In this document: positions 63,951-64,000 of the stretch, piece after piece
Position numbering within the stretch: the first letter of the stretch is position 1
Layout of the letters: each line of letters begins with the position of its first letter
DNA from: Liolophura sinensis
Taxonomy: Eukaryota > Mollusca > Polyplacophora > Chitonida > Chitonidae
DNA: 64,000 nucleotides
NCBI RefSeq assembly: GCF_032854445.1
Contig: NC_088296.1
Span: 2,811,246-2,875,245, forward strand
Reading direction: 5' to 3'
Notes under the pieces: model-generated
What the model was told of the DNA's origin: nothing
Database searches by the model: none
The model's input: the letters and a program-made list of their open reading frames with translations, nothing else
Program-made: the position numbers and the translations under genes

Positions 63951-64000
63951 TCGTTATTACATTTTCTAAATTATACATTTTAAAGATACTGTGCATTTCA

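Noticed and set aside
1-64000. Bacterial operons, defence islands or biosynthetic clusters
   Set aside because: Introns, SINEs, LINEs and the domain content of both genes show animal nuclear DNA; no prokaryotic gene organisation was seen.

Overview
The window is animal nuclear DNA. It has split genes with GT-AG introns, tRNA-derived SINEs, decayed non-LTR retrotransposons, a Penelope-like insertion and many minisatellites. The SINE and LINE types and the AT-rich repeat landscape suggest a marine mollusc or a close lophotrochozoan; that is pattern recognition, not a search result. I found no bacterial-type operon, CRISPR array, rRNA gene or functional tRNA gene, and nothing that qualifies as a new defence or enzymatic system. 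The unusual content is repeat biology and two rebuilt host genes.

Two host genes are supported, both on the minus strand. (1) Positions 291-14654 hold seven coding exons of an inter-alpha-trypsin-inhibitor heavy-chain-like secreted protein: signal peptide, VIT domain, then a VWA domain with an intact metal site. Every splice phase joins, giving 606 codons; the 3' end lies beyond position 1. (2) Positions 35150-45417 hold a complete six-exon TRIM gene (RING, B-box 1, B-box 2, coiled coil, PRY-SPRY; 596 residues). Its internal exons of 96, 231 and 23 nt match the classical TRIM exon plan. A decayed copy of part of its first coding exon lies at 62005-62165.

Layout: 1-14.7 kb, the ITIH-like gene with SINEs, LINE pieces and an 81-bp array in its introns; 15.4-17.7 kb, a decayed CR1/L2-like LINE; 17.9-18.4 kb, a 39-bp array; 21.5-25.2 kb, a 3.6-kb satellite of 50-bp units; 26.8-29.0 kb, two abutting pieces of an I/Jockey-like LINE; 29.7-30.4 kb, a 64-bp array; 32-34.7 kb, duplicated non-coding sequence; 35-45.4 kb, the TRIM gene, with 21-, 78- and 42-bp arrays in its last intron and a 67/134-bp array in its first; 46-62 kb, old segmental duplications, one copy interrupted by a Penelope-like element with a perfect 22-bp target-site duplication; 62.7-63.8 kb, a 40-bp array.

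The two genes are not obviously linked in function: one is extracellular, the other an intracellular ubiquitin-ligase type protein. Most other long open frames are artefacts of tandem repeats whose period is a multiple of three, or antisense shadows of real exons.
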